64,000 bases of DNA from Thermaerobacillus caldiproteolyticus (GCF_013761245.1 NZ_JACDUT010000011.1:40717-104716); one strand, 5' to 3'. Positions 53,467 to 63,313 are shown, counted from the first letter of the stretch. Numbers and translations: made by a program. Notes: a model not told the origin generated them from the letters alone.

Positions 53467-54889
53467 ACCTCGTCGTTTGCATCCGATTGCTTCACTCATT
53501 TATTTTATCAAAATGGTTCGCGAGTGGATTATTCCGTTTGTGGTTGTACTTGTGTTTGGAAAAAATAATCACCCATCATTTTTGGGGCTAAAATGGGTAG
53601 GAGTGAGTATCGTTTTATTGATGTCATTGATCGTAGGAATCGCCTCTTGGTATCGGTTTACATACCGAATTGAGCAAGGGGAATTGCGAATTGAATATGG
53701 GGTATTTGTAAGAAAAAGGCGCTATATTCCCCAAGAGAATATCCAGGCAATTCATATTTCTTCTGGCATTGTGCAACGGTTATTTGGTCTAGTGAAATTA
53801 CAAATTGAAACAGCAGGTGGGAACCAAGAGGCGGAAGCAGTATTAACAGCAATTACACGAGAGGAAGCGGAACGATTAAGAGTACTTTTACTTCAAGACG
53901 AATTTTCAGTAGAGAAAGAAAGCACTGAAGCGCTTTTATGCTATAAGGCGGCTTATAAAGACTTATTGATTGCCGCTTCTACATCTGGGCGCCTCGGAAT
54001 TGTGCTCTCCGCCATTGGCGCGCTTTTCAGCCAATTTGACGAATGGATTCCGTATGAAGCGATCTTTCGGAAGCTCAGGCAGTTTGTGCATTTGGATGCG
54101 GTGCTTCTTATTGTAGCTGCTGTAGTTGTTGTTACGTTAGCGTGGTTCATTTCCATTTTGATAATCGTGGTAAAATATCGCCATTTTACGGTGCAAAGAA
54201 AAGGAAAGGATATTATCATTTCACATGGATGGCTTGAGAAGCGACAGTTTACCATTCCACTCGCTCATATTCAAGCGATTCGCATTTCACAAAACCCTGT
54301 TCGCGAGCTGTTCGGTTATGCGGCGGTGTATATTGAAAGTGCCGGAAGTACATTTGAAAAAGATGCAAACTATTCGACTATGTTATTTCCTCTTGTGAAT
54401 ATGAAGGACATTAACGAGCGTTTAGAAACGTTTGTACCCGGTTATACGATTCCGTTTTCGTTTATATCTCTCCCTCGTCGGGCGTTACCGCGCTATTTGC
54501 GGCGGGTGATGTTGTTTCCTGCTATATGTATATTCATCATATGCTATTTTTTTCGCCCGTGGGGATACGCGTTATTATTAGCGTTATTGCCGCTAGTATG
54601 GTTAGGATATGCACGTTATAAGGATGGCGGCTGGAATATAGCTGGATGCCAGTTAGCCCTTCGCTATCGCTTGGTAACCAAAATAATCGTTCTTTTAGAA
54701 AAGCAGCGAATTCAATCGCTAGAGAGGAAACAATCGATCTTTCAGCAACAAAAGAAGCTAGCAACCGTCGGTGTATCGATTCGTTCCGGCTTGCATTCAA
54801 AACGATTTTCTGTCATTGACATGAGCGAGAACGATTTGTGTAGGATAGAGGACTGGTATCGACCTAGCGGCGATATAGATGAAGATTGA
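53459..54889 (+). CDS. ydbT: PH-domain membrane protein YdbT
   Basis: 476 residues. Three bacterial PH-like repeats alternate with membrane segments: the first after about residue 75 (ELRIEYGVFVRKRRYIPQEN), the second after about 240 (DIIISHGWLEKRQFTIPLAH), and a third near 400 (LRYRLVTKIIVLLEKQRIQS). Paired hydrophobic stretches occur at 20-60, 175-240 and 345-385. It is coupled to ydbS by an 8-bp overlap and probably acts with it in the membrane. Its 3' end overlaps the convergent rhomboid gene by 26 bp. Confidence 0.9.
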   Translation: MNKPRRLHPIASLIYFIKMVREWIIPFVVVLVFGKNNHPSFLGLKWVGVSIVLLMSLIVGIASWYRFTYRIEQGELRIEYGVFVRKRRYIPQENIQAIHISSGIVQRLFGLVKLQIETAGGNQEAEAVLTAITREEAERLRVLLLQDEFSVEKESTEALLCYKAAYKDLLIAASTSGRLGIVLSAIGALFSQFDEWIPYEAIFRKLRQFVHLDAVLLIVAAVVVVTLAWFISILIIVVKYRHFTVQRKGKDIIISHGWLEKRQFTIPLAHIQAIRISQNPVRELFGYAAVYIESAGSTFEKDANYSTMLFPLVNMKDINERLETFVPGYTIPFSFISLPRRALPRYLRRVMLFPAICIFIICYFFRPWGYALLLALLPLVWLGYARYKDGGWNIAGCQLALRYRLVTKIIVLLEKQRIQSLERKQSIFQQQKKLATVGVSIRSGLHSKRFSVIDMSENDLCRIEDWYRPSGDIDED

Positions 54890-55466
54890 AAGCGACAAAC
54901 GGCGCGATGATCGCTCCTCCTAAAAAACCGAAAAGATGGGCGACGGTATTCATATTCGGCGTTGTGATGGTCATAAAAAAACCGATGCATAATACAGCGA
55001 TAATGATATGTGCATGCTGCTGATCGATAACATCGTTTCGGAATATGATTAAATAACTATAGATACCAAACAGGCCGAAAATGGCTCCAGAAGCGCCTAA
55101 ATGACTATACATTGCGGGTAAAAGAAAGAGTGTTGCAATATTGGCAAATAGCCCGCTTCCTATATAAGCGATGATGAACTTCCATTTTCCTAACATTTTT
55201 TCTAAAGCCGGACCAAACAAAAGAAGCGAAATCGAGTTGACAATCATATGCCCAAAGTGGAGATGTAAAAACAGCGGGCTCACTAACCGCCAATATTCCC
55301 CTTTCCACACAGCAGCGTTAAAGCCGATTAAGGTTTTCAAAATTGAATCAGTTGCCGGGGTATTCAAAAAGAACATAAACCAAAATAAAAAGTGGGAGGA
55401 AACAAGGATCGACACCACTGGATAGAGACGAAGGAATGTGTGAACATTTTCTGTACGGGTAAACAT
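54864..55466 (-). CDS. ydcA: Rhomboid-family intramembrane serine protease
   Basis: 200 residues with six membrane helices. Catalytic elements are intact: the serine in LGASGAIFGLFG (about residue 126) and the histidine in NTVAHLFGFLGGA; the HxxxN of the second helix appears as LHFGHMIVNSISLLLFGPAL. The enzyme cleaves transmembrane substrates within the bilayer. It is convergent with ydbT and their stop ends overlap by 26 bp, an arrangement where each transcript runs into the other. Order matches ydcA in B. subtilis. Confidence 0.9.
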   Translation of the reverse strand: MFTRTENVHTFLRLYPVVSILVSSHFLFWFMFFLNTPATDSILKTLIGFNAAVWKGEYWRLVSPLFLHLHFGHMIVNSISLLLFGPALEKMLGKWKFIIAYIGSGLFANIATLFLLPAMYSHLGASGAIFGLFGIYSYLIIFRNDVIDQQHAHIIIAVLCIGFFMTITTPNMNTVAHLFGFLGGAIIAPFVAFNLHLYRR

Positions 55467-55532
55467 GTAACTCGCTCCTCTTTTTTATAGCTTGTTTACT
55501 AAAATGTATGTTGGACACAGAAAGGATAGAAG

Positions 55533-55898
55533 ATGATGATTGTTGGAATTGGCATTGATATTGTAGAGATAGGACGAATACAGCAGTTAATGGAACAAAA
55601 CCAAAAGTTCATCGATCGAATTTTAACAGAGGAAGAGAAATTGATCTTTTCTCAACTATCGAATGGACGAAAAGCCGAATTTCTTGCTGGACGATTTGCT
55701 GCAAAAGAAGCGTATGCAAAAGCATTCGGGACAGGAATTGGGGGAAGCTTATCATTTCAGGATATTAAGATTTTAAATGATGAGCACGGAAAGCCAATCG
55801 TTATTTCTAAAACAGATGAACATCGTGTTCATGTTTCAATTTCGCATAGCTGCGATTACGCTGTTGCCCAAGTAATTATTGAACGCTTGTCATGCTAG
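55533..55898 (+). CDS. acpS: Holo-[acyl-carrier-protein] synthase
   Basis: 121 residues. AcpS transfers phosphopantetheine from CoA to acyl carrier protein. The motifs [12 protein letters not shown] (metal-binding Asp) and [20 protein letters not shown] (catalytic Glu/Lys) are intact, as is the C-terminal [18 protein letters not shown]. The length is typical for Bacillus trimeric AcpS. The start is ATG 55533 or 55536. It is divergent from ydcA and upstream of ydcC, matching B. subtilis order. Confidence 0.95.
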   Translation: MMIVGIGIDIVEIGRIQQLMEQNQKFIDRILTEEEKLIFSQLSNGRKAEFLAGRFAAKEAYAKAFGTGIGGSLSFQDIKILNDEHGKPIVISKTDEHRVHVSISHSCDYAVAQVIIERLSC

Positions 55899-55991
55899 TC
55901 TGCATATTCAACTAACCTGTCTCATATATTTGGTAATGCATATAGGAGAGCACGTCTCCTAACGTTGATATGAGGCAAAGGGGTTGAAAAC

Positions 55992-57005
55992 ATGAGGAGA
56001 AACTTGTTTGGCGTATTGCTGGGCATCGTGTTGCTGTTGGCGCTAGCTGGATGTGGGACGAAATCGCAAGAAGATGTAGTGAAAGCGCTTGATGAAAAGA
56101 TGGATGAAGTATCAAGCTATCGGGCAGAAGCAAAAATGACGCTCAAGACAGGCTCAGATTCACAAGTATATAACATAGAAATTTGGTATAAGCAGCCGTC
56201 GTATTACCGCGTTAGTTTAAAAAATGCTAAGAAAGATCAAAGCCAAATCATTTTACGCAATGATGAGGGGGTATTTGTTCTTACTCCGGCATTAAACAAA
56301 AGTTTCCGCTTCCAAAGCGATTGGCCAAAAAACAGCAGCCAAGCGTATTTGTATGAATCGCTAGTGAAAGACATTTTAAGTGATTCAAAAGCAAGCTTTA
56401 AAGCGACGAAAGACCATTATGTATTTGAAACAAAAACCAATTATCCAAACAGCAACATTATTCCAAAACAAGAAATTACTTTAAACAAAAAAGACTTAGC
56501 TCCAGTATCTGTGAAAGTCATGGATACGGATATGAATGCCCTTTTAACGGTGGAGTTTTCTAAAGTCGAATTTAATAAAAAATTTGATGAGAATGCATTC
56601 GATACAGCCAAAAACATGACAGGAGCGCGTTTAGAAGTGCCGACGATGGCAAAAGGAGAGACCGATGCATTAGAAGTGATGTATCCGGCTGATCTGCCAT
56701 CTGGCGTTGAGCAAGTGGATGAAAAAGAGATCGCCACAGAAAACGCCAAACGAGTCATTATGACGTTTGGAGGAAAAAAATCGTTTACATTAGTTCAAGA
56801 AAAAGCGCGTGTATTGCCGGCAACAAGTACACCAACTCTCGTAAACGGCGATCCGGTAGATTTAGGATTTGCTATCGGTGCACTCACGGATCATTCACTC
56901 ACTTGGTCATATAAAGGTGTTGACTTTATGATTGCCTCTGACGATTTAACGCCGGAAGAAATGGTCATGATCGCTCGTTCCGTACAAGGAAAGGCTACTA
57001 AATAA
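55992..57005 (+). CDS. ydcC: LolA-like outer-surface lipoprotein YdcC
   Basis: 337 residues with a lipoprotein signal (LGIVLLLALAGC, Cys21). The mature domain has a LolA/LolB-like beta-sheet pattern: MDEVSSYRAEAKMTLKTGSD, YNIEIWYKQPSYYRVSLKN, GVFVLTPALNKSFRFQSDWP, and a C-terminal DUF4367-like part (VIMTFGGKKSFTLVQEKARV). In Gram-positives it is anchored on the outer face of the membrane; B. subtilis YdcC is linked to sporulation. A terminator follows at 57016. Confidence 0.9.
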   Translation: MRRNLFGVLLGIVLLLALAGCGTKSQEDVVKALDEKMDEVSSYRAEAKMTLKTGSDSQVYNIEIWYKQPSYYRVSLKNAKKDQSQIILRNDEGVFVLTPALNKSFRFQSDWPKNSSQAYLYESLVKDILSDSKASFKATKDHYVFETKTNYPNSNIIPKQEITLNKKDLAPVSVKVMDTDMNALLTVEFSKVEFNKKFDENAFDTAKNMTGARLEVPTMAKGETDALEVMYPADLPSGVEQVDEKEIATENAKRVIMTFGGKKSFTLVQEKARVLPATSTPTLVNGDPVDLGFAIGALTDHSLTWSYKGVDFMIASDDLTPEEMVMIARSVQGKATK

Positions 57006-57015
57006 AGGATTTCCG

Positions 57016-57047
57016 TACAGGCTCAAATGAATAGAGCCTGTTTTTTG
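57016..57047 (+). terminator. Terminator after ydcC
   Basis: ACAGGCTC pairs with GAGCCTGT, followed by five or more T. Confidence 0.9.
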
Positions 57048-57259
57048 TTGAATATAAGTTTACCTCGAAAAATTCGGTTTTTTCGTTGCTCCTCTTACAG
57101 ATACAGTTTTCTAATCAGCGAAAGATCGGTGCATGACAAAGGCTAATGCCCGCTCTTTTATGTAAATCGTGAAAGAAACAATTATCTTTTGTTGACATTA
57201 CCACCATAAGAGACAATAATTTTTATATAATGATTGCGAATAAGGAAGTGCATAACAAG

Positions 57260-58429
57260 ATGAAGGACTCATTTTACCGTGATACATGGGCAGAAATTGA
57301 CTTAGATGCGATTAGTCATAATGTTTCTTCATTGAGGGAATTTTTAGGGAATGATGTAAATATTATGGCGGTTGTGAAAGCAAATGCGTACGGGCACGGC
57401 GATGTACAAGTGGCTAAGACAGCTCTTGAGGCCGGCGCTTCATATTTAGCTGTAGCGTTTTTGGACGAGGCGCTCGCATTAAGAAAAAAAGGAATGGAAG
57501 CTCCCATTCTCGTATTAGGTGCTGTTCGGCCTGAATATATCAATATCGCCGCACGCGAACGAATTACGCTTACGGTGTTTCAAACAGAGTGGCTTGAGCA
57601 AGCAGCGCTCCTTTATCAAGAAACCATTCCTATTTCTTTTCATTTAAAAATGGATACGGGAATGGGGAGAATAGGGGTAAAAGACGAAGCAGAAACAAAA
57701 CGAATTGTTGAGATGATCGACCAACATCCTTATTTTTCTTTGGAAGGGGTTTATACTCATTTTGCAACGGCCGATGAAGTAAATACAGATTATTTTTCTT
57801 TTCAATATCAAAACTTTTTGCGAATGTTGGATTGGCTTCCTTACAAGCCGTGTTTTATTCATTGCGGAAATAGTGCAACAAGCTTACGGTTTCCGGAAAA
57901 AGTGTTTAACATGGTCCGCTTTGGAATTTCGATGTACGGCTTAGCACCTTCCCCTGAAATCAAACCATATTTGCCATACAAGCTAAAGGAAGCGTTCTCA
58001 TTGCATAGCCGCATTGTCCATGTGAAGCAGTTGATGCCCGGGGAAAAAGTAAGTTACGGAGCGACTTATACAGCGGAAACGGAAGAGTGGGTAGGCACGG
58101 TTCCAATTGGGTACGCTGACGGATGGCTTCGGCGCCTTCAACATTTCCATGTTCTCGTTAATGGAACAAGGGTACCGATTATCGGGAGAATTTGTATGGA
58201 CCAATTGATGGTTCGATTGCCCGAAAAAGTTCCTGTAGGAACACAAGTGACACTCATCGGACGACAAGGTGATGCCTATATTTCTATCGATGAGGTTGCT
58301 CAATACCTTGGCACGATTAATTATGAAATTCCTTGTACAATAAGTTATCGAGTTCCCCGTATTTTTTTAAAAAAGAAGAGTATAATGGAAGTGAGAAATC
58401 TTGTTTTAGATGGCAAGGGGTATGTATAA
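57260..58429 (+). CDS. alr: Alanine racemase
   Basis: 389 residues from ATG 57260, matching the usual start (DTWAEIDLDAISHNV follows); the frame is open from 57230. The PLP lysine is in MAVVKANAYGHGDVQVAKTA, and the catalytic tyrosine in KVSYGATYTAETEEWVGTVP. PLP-barrel (fold type III) enzyme interconverting L- and D-alanine, the latter feeding Ddl and MurF encoded upstream. It is followed by the EndoAI/EndoA toxin-antitoxin pair, as in B. subtilis. No terminator is seen between alr and that pair. Confidence 0.96.
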   Translation: MKDSFYRDTWAEIDLDAISHNVSSLREFLGNDVNIMAVVKANAYGHGDVQVAKTALEAGASYLAVAFLDEALALRKKGMEAPILVLGAVRPEYINIAARERITLTVFQTEWLEQAALLYQETIPISFHLKMDTGMGRIGVKDEAETKRIVEMIDQHPYFSLEGVYTHFATADEVNTDYFSFQYQNFLRMLDWLPYKPCFIHCGNSATSLRFPEKVFNMVRFGISMYGLAPSPEIKPYLPYKLKEAFSLHSRIVHVKQLMPGEKVSYGATYTAETEEWVGTVPIGYADGWLRRLQHFHVLVNGTRVPIIGRICMDQLMVRLPEKVPVGTQVTLIGRQGDAYISIDEVAQYLGTINYEIPCTISYRVPRIFLKKKSIMEVRNLVLDGKGYV

Positions 58430-58550
58430 ACTGAAAATTTTTTCAGACGATAATAGGTAGAAGAACGGGAATGGCTTTGCATCGCCGTTATTTAATGGTA
58501 TTATGAAGTGGGAGCAACTAATTGGCTGCAGTTCGTGGAGGTGTATGTTC

Positions 58551-58832
58551 GTGTCTGAATCTAGCGCAACAACGGAGATCGTCGTTCGTTTACCTCAAGC
58601 ATTATTAACGGAATTGGATGTGCTTGTGAAACAAGAGAACGGCAATCGCAATGAACTTATTTATCAAGCGACTAAAATGTATATTCGCGAGCGGAAAAAA
58701 CGGCAAATTCGCGAAGCGATGAGACGCGGTTACATGGAAATGGCAAAAATTAACTTATCCATTGCATCGGAAGCGTTTCTTGCAGAATATGAGGCCGACC
58801 ACACCGTTGAACGTTTAGTTAGCGGGGGGTAA
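58551..58832 (+). CDS. ndoAI: Antitoxin EndoAI (MazE-like)
   Basis: 93 residues from GTG 58551, with GGAGGTG ending 7 bases upstream; the start peptide [14 protein letters not shown] matches the family. A ribbon-helix-helix N-terminus ([20 protein letters not shown]) binds DNA and the C-terminus ([20 protein letters not shown], then VERLVSGG) wraps the toxin. It neutralises EndoA and represses the operon. The gap to the toxin gene is 4 bp, so the pair is co-translated. Confidence 0.95.
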   Translation: MSESSATTEIVVRLPQALLTELDVLVKQENGNRNELIYQATKMYIRERKKRQIREAMRRGYMEMAKINLSIASEAFLAEYEADHTVERLVSGG

Positions 58833-58836
58833 TGCT

Positions 58837-59187
58837 TTGATTGTTAAACGTGGCGACGTTTATTTTGCGGACCTTTCCCCGGTAGTTGGCTCAGAGCAAG
58901 GAGGCGTTCGTCCGGTATTAGTCATTCAAAATGACATCGGAAATCGCTTTAGTCCGACGGTCATCGTGGCGGCGATTACGGCGCAAATCCAAAAAGCGAA
59001 GCTACCAACACATGTTGAAATCGATGCAAAGCGCTACGGATTTGAACGAGATTCCGTCATTCTTTTAGAACAAATTCGTACAATTGATAAGCAGCGACTA
59101 ACGGATAAAATTACTCATCTAGATGACGAAATGATGGATAAAGTGGACGAAGCATTACAAATTAGTCTAGGTCTGATTGACTTTTAA
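58837..59187 (+). CDS. ndoA: mRNA interferase EndoA (MazF)
   Basis: 116 residues from TTG 58837, the conserved start in Bacillus. The sequence is nearly invariant in this family: [60 protein letters not shown] and [18 protein letters not shown]. It cleaves RNA at UACAU-type sites and is held inactive by EndoAI. In many relatives the rsbRSTUVW-sigB cluster follows; here it does not. Confidence 0.97.
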   Translation: MIVKRGDVYFADLSPVVGSEQGGVRPVLVIQNDIGNRFSPTVIVAAITAQIQKAKLPTHVEIDAKRYGFERDSVILLEQIRTIDKQRLTDKITHLDDEMMDKVDEALQISLGLIDF

Positions 59188-59263
59188 TACATCGAATTTG
59201 TTTCAGAACAGGGCAGGTCGCACGCAATCGATCTGTCCGGCTATGCAAATATACTATTGGATG

Positions 59264-59302
59264 GAAATAGCTGCATCGTTTGTAGCTATTTTTATTTTTT
59301 TA
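59264..59302 (+). terminator. Terminator between ndoA and tex
   Basis: AAATAGCT pairs with AGCTATTT around a GCATCGTTTGT loop, with T-rich sequence after it. Confidence 0.75.
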
Positions 59303-59341
59303 CTTTTGGTAAAATAAAAATTATCAAACAATTGGAGGTTA

Positions 59342-61513
59342 ATGAATTTGTCAAAAGCAGAATCGCTCATTCATGTGATTGCGAATGAATTGCAGCTTTC
59401 AGCCCAACAAGTAAACAATGTTATTTCGCTTTCTGAAGAAGGAAATACTGTTCCATTTATCGCTCGTTATCGGAAAGAGTTAACAGGTGCCCTAGATGAA
59501 GTACAAATTCGCAATATACTCGAGAAATGGAACTACTTGCAAAACCTTGAACAAAGGAAAGAAGAAGTATTACGTCTCATCGATGAGCAAGGAAAATTGA
59601 CGGACGAGCTAAGGGATGCTATTTGTGGGGCAACCAAGCTGCAACAAGTCGAAGATTTATATCGTCCATACAAGCAGAAGCGGCGCACAAAAGCAACGAT
59701 CGCCAAAGAAAAAGGGATTGAACCGCTAGCGGAATGGTTGTTCACGTGCCCGATAAGTCCGTCGCCAGAGGAAAAAGCAGCTGAGTTTATCAATCCGGAA
59801 AAGGAAGTGTTGACGGTAGAAGAAGCGCTCCAAGGCGCCAAAGATATTATCGCAGAAAAAGTTTCCGACAATGCACAGTTCCGACAATGGATTCGCGAGC
59901 AGACATGGAAAAAAGGGATTATCGTTTCCACAGGAAAAGACATAGAGAAAGATGAGAAAAAAGTATATGAAATGTACTACGAATACGAAGAACCGATACA
60001 TAAAATCGTTCCGCACCGCATTTTAGCATTGAACCGCGGAGAAAAAGAAAATGTGTTGCGCCTTTCGATTCAAGCACCTGTCGAGGAGATTCTTACATAT
60101 TTACGAATCGAGACGATTACAAATGATCAATCGCCTGCTGCTCCTCTCCTTTTAGAGGCGATCGAGGACGGGTACAAGCGTTTAATTGAACCGTCAATTG
60201 AACGGGACATTCGCAATGAATTAACGGAAAGAGCTGAAGAGCGGGCCATTCATATTTTTGCTGAGAATTTACGCAAGCTGTTACTCCAACCGCCTTTAAA
60301 AGGGAAAATTGTTCTCGGTATTGATCCTGCGTATCGGACAGGCTGTAAACTGGCTGTTGTAGACGAAACGGGCAAGCTGTTGAAAGTCGATGTGATATAT
60401 CCCCATCCACCTCATGAGCGGTTGGAGGAGGCGAGAGAAAAACTTATTCGCATCATTCAAGATCATTCTGTGCAAATGATTGCAATTGGGAACGGCACGG
60501 CGTCACGTGAGACGGAACAGTTTGTTGCCGATACGTTAAAACAGGTACAACAAGAAATCTTTTATCTGATTGTCAGCGAAGCAGGAGCGAGCGTATATTC
60601 CGCTTCTGATCTTGCCCGTCAAGAGTTCCCGGATTTACAAGTAGAAGAACGGAGCGCTGTTTCCATCGCGCGGCGCGTGCAAGACCCGCTTGCGGAACTA
60701 GTGAAAATTGACCCAAAATCGGTAGGCGTTGGACAGTATCAGCATGATGTCTCACAAAAAAAGTTAGCTGAATCATTACACTTTGTTGTTGAAACCGTCG
60801 TAAACCAAGTCGGTGTCAATGTCAATACTGCGTCTGTGTCTCTTTTGCAATATGTATCGGGTTTATCCAAAACCGTTTCTGAAAATATTGTTAAGCGAAG
60901 AGAAGAGCAAGGAAAATTTAGAAATCGTAGCGAATTAAAAACGATTCCAAGGCTTGGAGCGAAAACATACGAACAATGTATTGGCTTTTTGCGTATTATG
61001 GATGGGGACGAGCCATTAGACCGAACCCCCATTCATCCTGAACGATATGATGAAGTGAAAAAGCTGTTACAGCAAATCGGCTTCACCACTGCAGATATCG
61101 GAAGCGAAACGCTTCGGCAAGCACTGCAAACGCTCGCGGTTAAAGAAACGGCTGAAGCGCTCGGTATTGGAGAATTAACGTTACGGGACATTATTGACGC
61201 ACTTATTCGTCCGGAACGCGACCCGCGTGACGAATTACCAAAGCCGCTATTGCGAAAAGATATTTTAAAAATGGAAGACTTGAAAAAAGGAATGGAATTG
61301 GAAGGAACAGTGCGTAACGTCGTCGATTTTGGAGCGTTTGTCGATATCGGAGTCAAGCAGGACGGTCTCGTTCATATTTCGAAGCTAAGTAAACAATATG
61401 TACGGCATCCACTTGACGTTGTATCGGTAGGTGATGTCGTTAAAGTTTGGGTCGAAGATGTCGATGTGGCAAAGGGGAGAATCGCCTTATCCATGCTTCC
61501 GCCGGAGATATGA
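59342..61513 (+). CDS. tex: Transcription accessory protein Tex (YdcI)
   Basis: 723 residues. Domain order fits Tex: N-terminal helical region with ERKEEVLRLIDEQGKL, a YqgF/RNase H-like domain (IVLGIDPAYRTGCKLAVVDE, about 325-450), a double helix-hairpin-helix (KSVGVGQYQHDVSQKKLAES; then LPRLGAKTYEQC-like), and a C-terminal S1 RNA-binding domain (LEGTVRNVVDFGAFVDIGVK, about 650-720). Tex binds RNA and affects transcription. ATG 59342 has TTGGAGG. It is preceded by its own short leader and followed by a strong terminator. Confidence 0.95.
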   Translation: MNLSKAESLIHVIANELQLSAQQVNNVISLSEEGNTVPFIARYRKELTGALDEVQIRNILEKWNYLQNLEQRKEEVLRLIDEQGKLTDELRDAICGATKLQQVEDLYRPYKQKRRTKATIAKEKGIEPLAEWLFTCPISPSPEEKAAEFINPEKEVLTVEEALQGAKDIIAEKVSDNAQFRQWIREQTWKKGIIVSTGKDIEKDEKKVYEMYYEYEEPIHKIVPHRILALNRGEKENVLRLSIQAPVEEILTYLRIETITNDQSPAAPLLLEAIEDGYKRLIEPSIERDIRNELTERAEERAIHIFAENLRKLLLQPPLKGKIVLGIDPAYRTGCKLAVVDETGKLLKVDVIYPHPPHERLEEAREKLIRIIQDHSVQMIAIGNGTASRETEQFVADTLKQVQQEIFYLIVSEAGASVYSASDLARQEFPDLQVEERSAVSIARRVQDPLAELVKIDPKSVGVGQYQHDVSQKKLAESLHFVVETVVNQVGVNVNTASVSLLQYVSGLSKTVSENIVKRREEQGKFRNRSELKTIPRLGAKTYEQCIGFLRIMDGDEPLDRTPIHPERYDEVKKLLQQIGFTTADIGSETLRQALQTLAVKETAEALGIGELTLRDIIDALIRPERDPRDELPKPLLRKDILKMEDLKKGMELEGTVRNVVDFGAFVDIGVKQDGLVHISKLSKQYVRHPLDVVSVGDVVKVWVEDVDVAKGRIALSMLPPEI

Positions 61514-61514
61514 G

Positions 61515-61548
61515 AAAAAACACTGCCTTTATGAGCAGTGTTTTTTCT
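61515..61548 (+). terminator. Terminator after tex
   Basis: AAAAAACACTGC pairs with GCAGTGTTTTTT, a perfect 12-bp stem. Confidence 0.9.
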
Positions 61549-61725
61549 GATAAAAAAACCAGCATTGATTTAATAATTTAATTTGATAACGATTTTTCTC
61601 ATAGTAGGCCCGTCTCATTTGTTTTTTTAACCATGTAGGCATAGACAATAACCTCCGTTATGAAAAGGTTAGTATATAATGTATGTATAGGCAGGTCGTC
61701 CTGTGTCAAAAAAGGTGGGAAGAAA

Positions 61726-62181
61726 ATGGAGCAAAACGATTTGCAGCAGCTCGTGGAAAAAATATCTTTACAATTTTTCGGAAAACCATTTCAACACCAA
61801 GCGTTGTTCAATTCTAGGTTACGAACAACAGGAGGACGGTACTTATTACGTTCGCACAACATTGAAATCAATCCAAAATATTACGAGGCATTTGGAGAAG
61901 AAGAACTCGTTTCAATTATTAAACATGAATTGTGCCATTATCATCTTCACTTAGAGGGAAAAGGTTATCGGCATCGCGATCAGGATTTCCGCATCTTATT
62001 ACAGCAAGTGCAAGCACCGCGATATTGCCGACCGCTTCCTCATCAAATGAAAAAAACAGCTAACAAGTTTTACGTGTATATTTGTTCAAATTGCGGCCTT
62101 GAGTATAGACGGAAAAGGCGAGTGAACACAAGTAAATATGTTTGTGGGAAATGTACGGGACGATTAGAAGCTTTATTTTAA
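61726..62181 (+). CDS. ydcK: SprT-family zinc protein YdcK
   Basis: 151 residues from ATG 61726, preceded by AGGTGGGAAG. The SprT-like metal site is in [20 protein letters not shown] (HExxH) and the C-terminal zinc ribbon is formed by [12 protein letters not shown] and KYVCGKCTG. The family includes proteases acting on DNA-protein crosslinks in eukaryotes; bacterial YdcK function is unknown. It is the last protein gene before the tRNA cluster, as in B. subtilis. Confidence 0.92.
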   Translation: MEQNDLQQLVEKISLQFFGKPFQHQALFNSRLRTTGGRYLLRSHNIEINPKYYEAFGEEELVSIIKHELCHYHLHLEGKGYRHRDQDFRILLQQVQAPRYCRPLPHQMKKTANKFYVYICSNCGLEYRRKRRVNTSKYVCGKCTGRLEALF

Positions 62182-62284
62182 TAATAATATAGGGAAGAAG
62201 ATAATTATGGATGAACGCAACTAAGAAGACTCTTATCAAAAGAGTAAAAATAGGGAAGTATACTTTTAGGAGATAATGGAATAG

Positions 62285-62430
62285 GGGCGAGGAGAATTAG
62301 CGGGAGAAGTTACTATTCGGAAAATGAAAAAAGAGCTAGAGTTAGACATTGATTGACCACCTATTAGCAGTAAATGAATGCAGTATGATTGATGATCAAA
62401 TTGAGACAGGAAATGTCATTTAAAACAGGT
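62285..62430 (+). pseudogene. Possible Nudix hydrolase remnant
   Basis: The plus strand reads GELAGEVTIRKMKKELELDI, which resembles the Nudix box (G-x5-E-x7-R-E-x-x-E-E) with several key residues changed; after a stop and shift LLAVNECSMIDDQIETGNVI follows, as in the region after a Nudix helix. No intact frame exists. The rest of 62190-62550 shows no gene. Confidence 0.35.
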
Positions 62431-62552
62431 AGGGCTCTTATAAACCCATTTGGATTCATATCCCCCCTAGGAGAAATCTCTTTAATAATGTATTGCTTTG
62501 CCCGCAAATTATCATTATAAGATTAAGCTACATAAATTTTTTTAAAAAATAG

Positions 62553-62582
62553 TTGACATCAATGGAGTATATGTGCTAAATT
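62553..62582 (+). promoter_or_regulatory. Upstream promoter of tRNA-rRNA cluster
   Basis: TTGACA (62553-62558) and TAAATT (62577-62582) with an 18-bp spacer. Confidence 0.6.
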
Positions 62583-62633
62583 ATAAAAGCCGTCGCTGAT
62601 AGGTGACAAGGTAAATTGAAAATAGAAGAGATA

Positions 62634-62662
62634 TTGACAGCAACGAAATCCCTCACTATAAT
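62634..62662 (+). promoter_or_regulatory. Main promoter of tRNA cluster
   Basis: Perfect TTGACA (62634-62639) and TATAAT (62657-62662), 17-bp spacer, 31 bp before tRNA-Asn. The tandem arrangement with the upstream promoter is typical of stable-RNA operons. Confidence 0.9.
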
Positions 62663-62693
62663 AAAAGAAGTCGACAGGTGATTCTAAATTCAT

Positions 62694-62768
62694 TCCGCAA
62701 TAGCTCAGCGGTAGAGCAACCGGCTGTTAACCGGTAGGTCGTAGGTTCGAATCCTACTTGCGGAGCCA
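62694..62768 (+). tRNA. tRNA-Asn (GTT)
   Basis: Acceptor TCCGCAA/TTGCGGA, anticodon GTT, GGTTCGAATCC T-arm, encoded CCA. Confidence 0.97.
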
Positions 62769-62770
62769 TT

Positions 62771-62863
62771 GGAGAAGTACCCAAGTGGCTGAAGGGGACG
62801 GTTTGCTAAACCGTTAGGTCGTGTTTTTACGGCGCGCGGGTTCAAATCCCGCCTTCTCCGCCA
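62771..62863 (+). tRNA. tRNA-Ser (GCT)
   Basis: 93 bases with a long variable arm; acceptor GGAGAAG/CTTCTCC, anticodon GCT, encoded CCA. Confidence 0.97.
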
Positions 62864-62881
62864 CTTTGATATATACAGTTT

Positions 62882-62953
62882 GGCCCGTTGGTCAAGTGGT
62901 TAAGACACCGCCCTTTCACGGCGGTAACACGGGTTCGAATCCCGTACGGGTCA
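62882..62953 (+). tRNA. tRNA-Glu (TTC)
   Basis: Acceptor GGCCCGT/ACGGGTC, anticodon TTC within CCTTTCACG, no encoded CCA. Confidence 0.97.
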
Positions 62954-63052
62954 CTATTTGTTTGCGGGGGCGTTGGCGTTTTATCCAAAACACCACCTCC
63001 CCTTTTATTCGGATTATAAAAAGTTAGTTGGACAGATGTATAATGATTAAGA

Positions 63053-63128
63053 GGTCCCGTAGTGTAGTGGTTAACATGCCTGCCTGTCACGCAGGAGATC
63101 GCGGGTTCGAGTCCCGTCGGGACCGCCA
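63053..63128 (+). tRNA. tRNA-Asp (GTC)
   Basis: Acceptor GGTCCCG/CGGGACC, anticodon GTC in CTGTCAC, encoded CCA. Confidence 0.97.
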
Positions 63129-63228
63129 TTTAAATAAAATAGACGAATTGTCATGTGTATTTTATTCGAGAATTATCAAATAATATTGCTGTGATTACTC
63201 ATGCAGCATTCTCAGAGAAGTGATTCAT

Positions 63229-63303
63229 TGGGCTATAGCCAAGCGGTAAGGCAACGGACTTTGACTCCGTGATGCGCTGGTTCGAATCCAGCTAGCCCAG
63301 CCA
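63229..63303 (+). tRNA. tRNA-Gln (TTG)
   Basis: Acceptor TGGGCTA/TAGCCCA, anticodon TTG, encoded CCA. Confidence 0.97.
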
Positions 63304-63313
63304 TTTTCATCAT

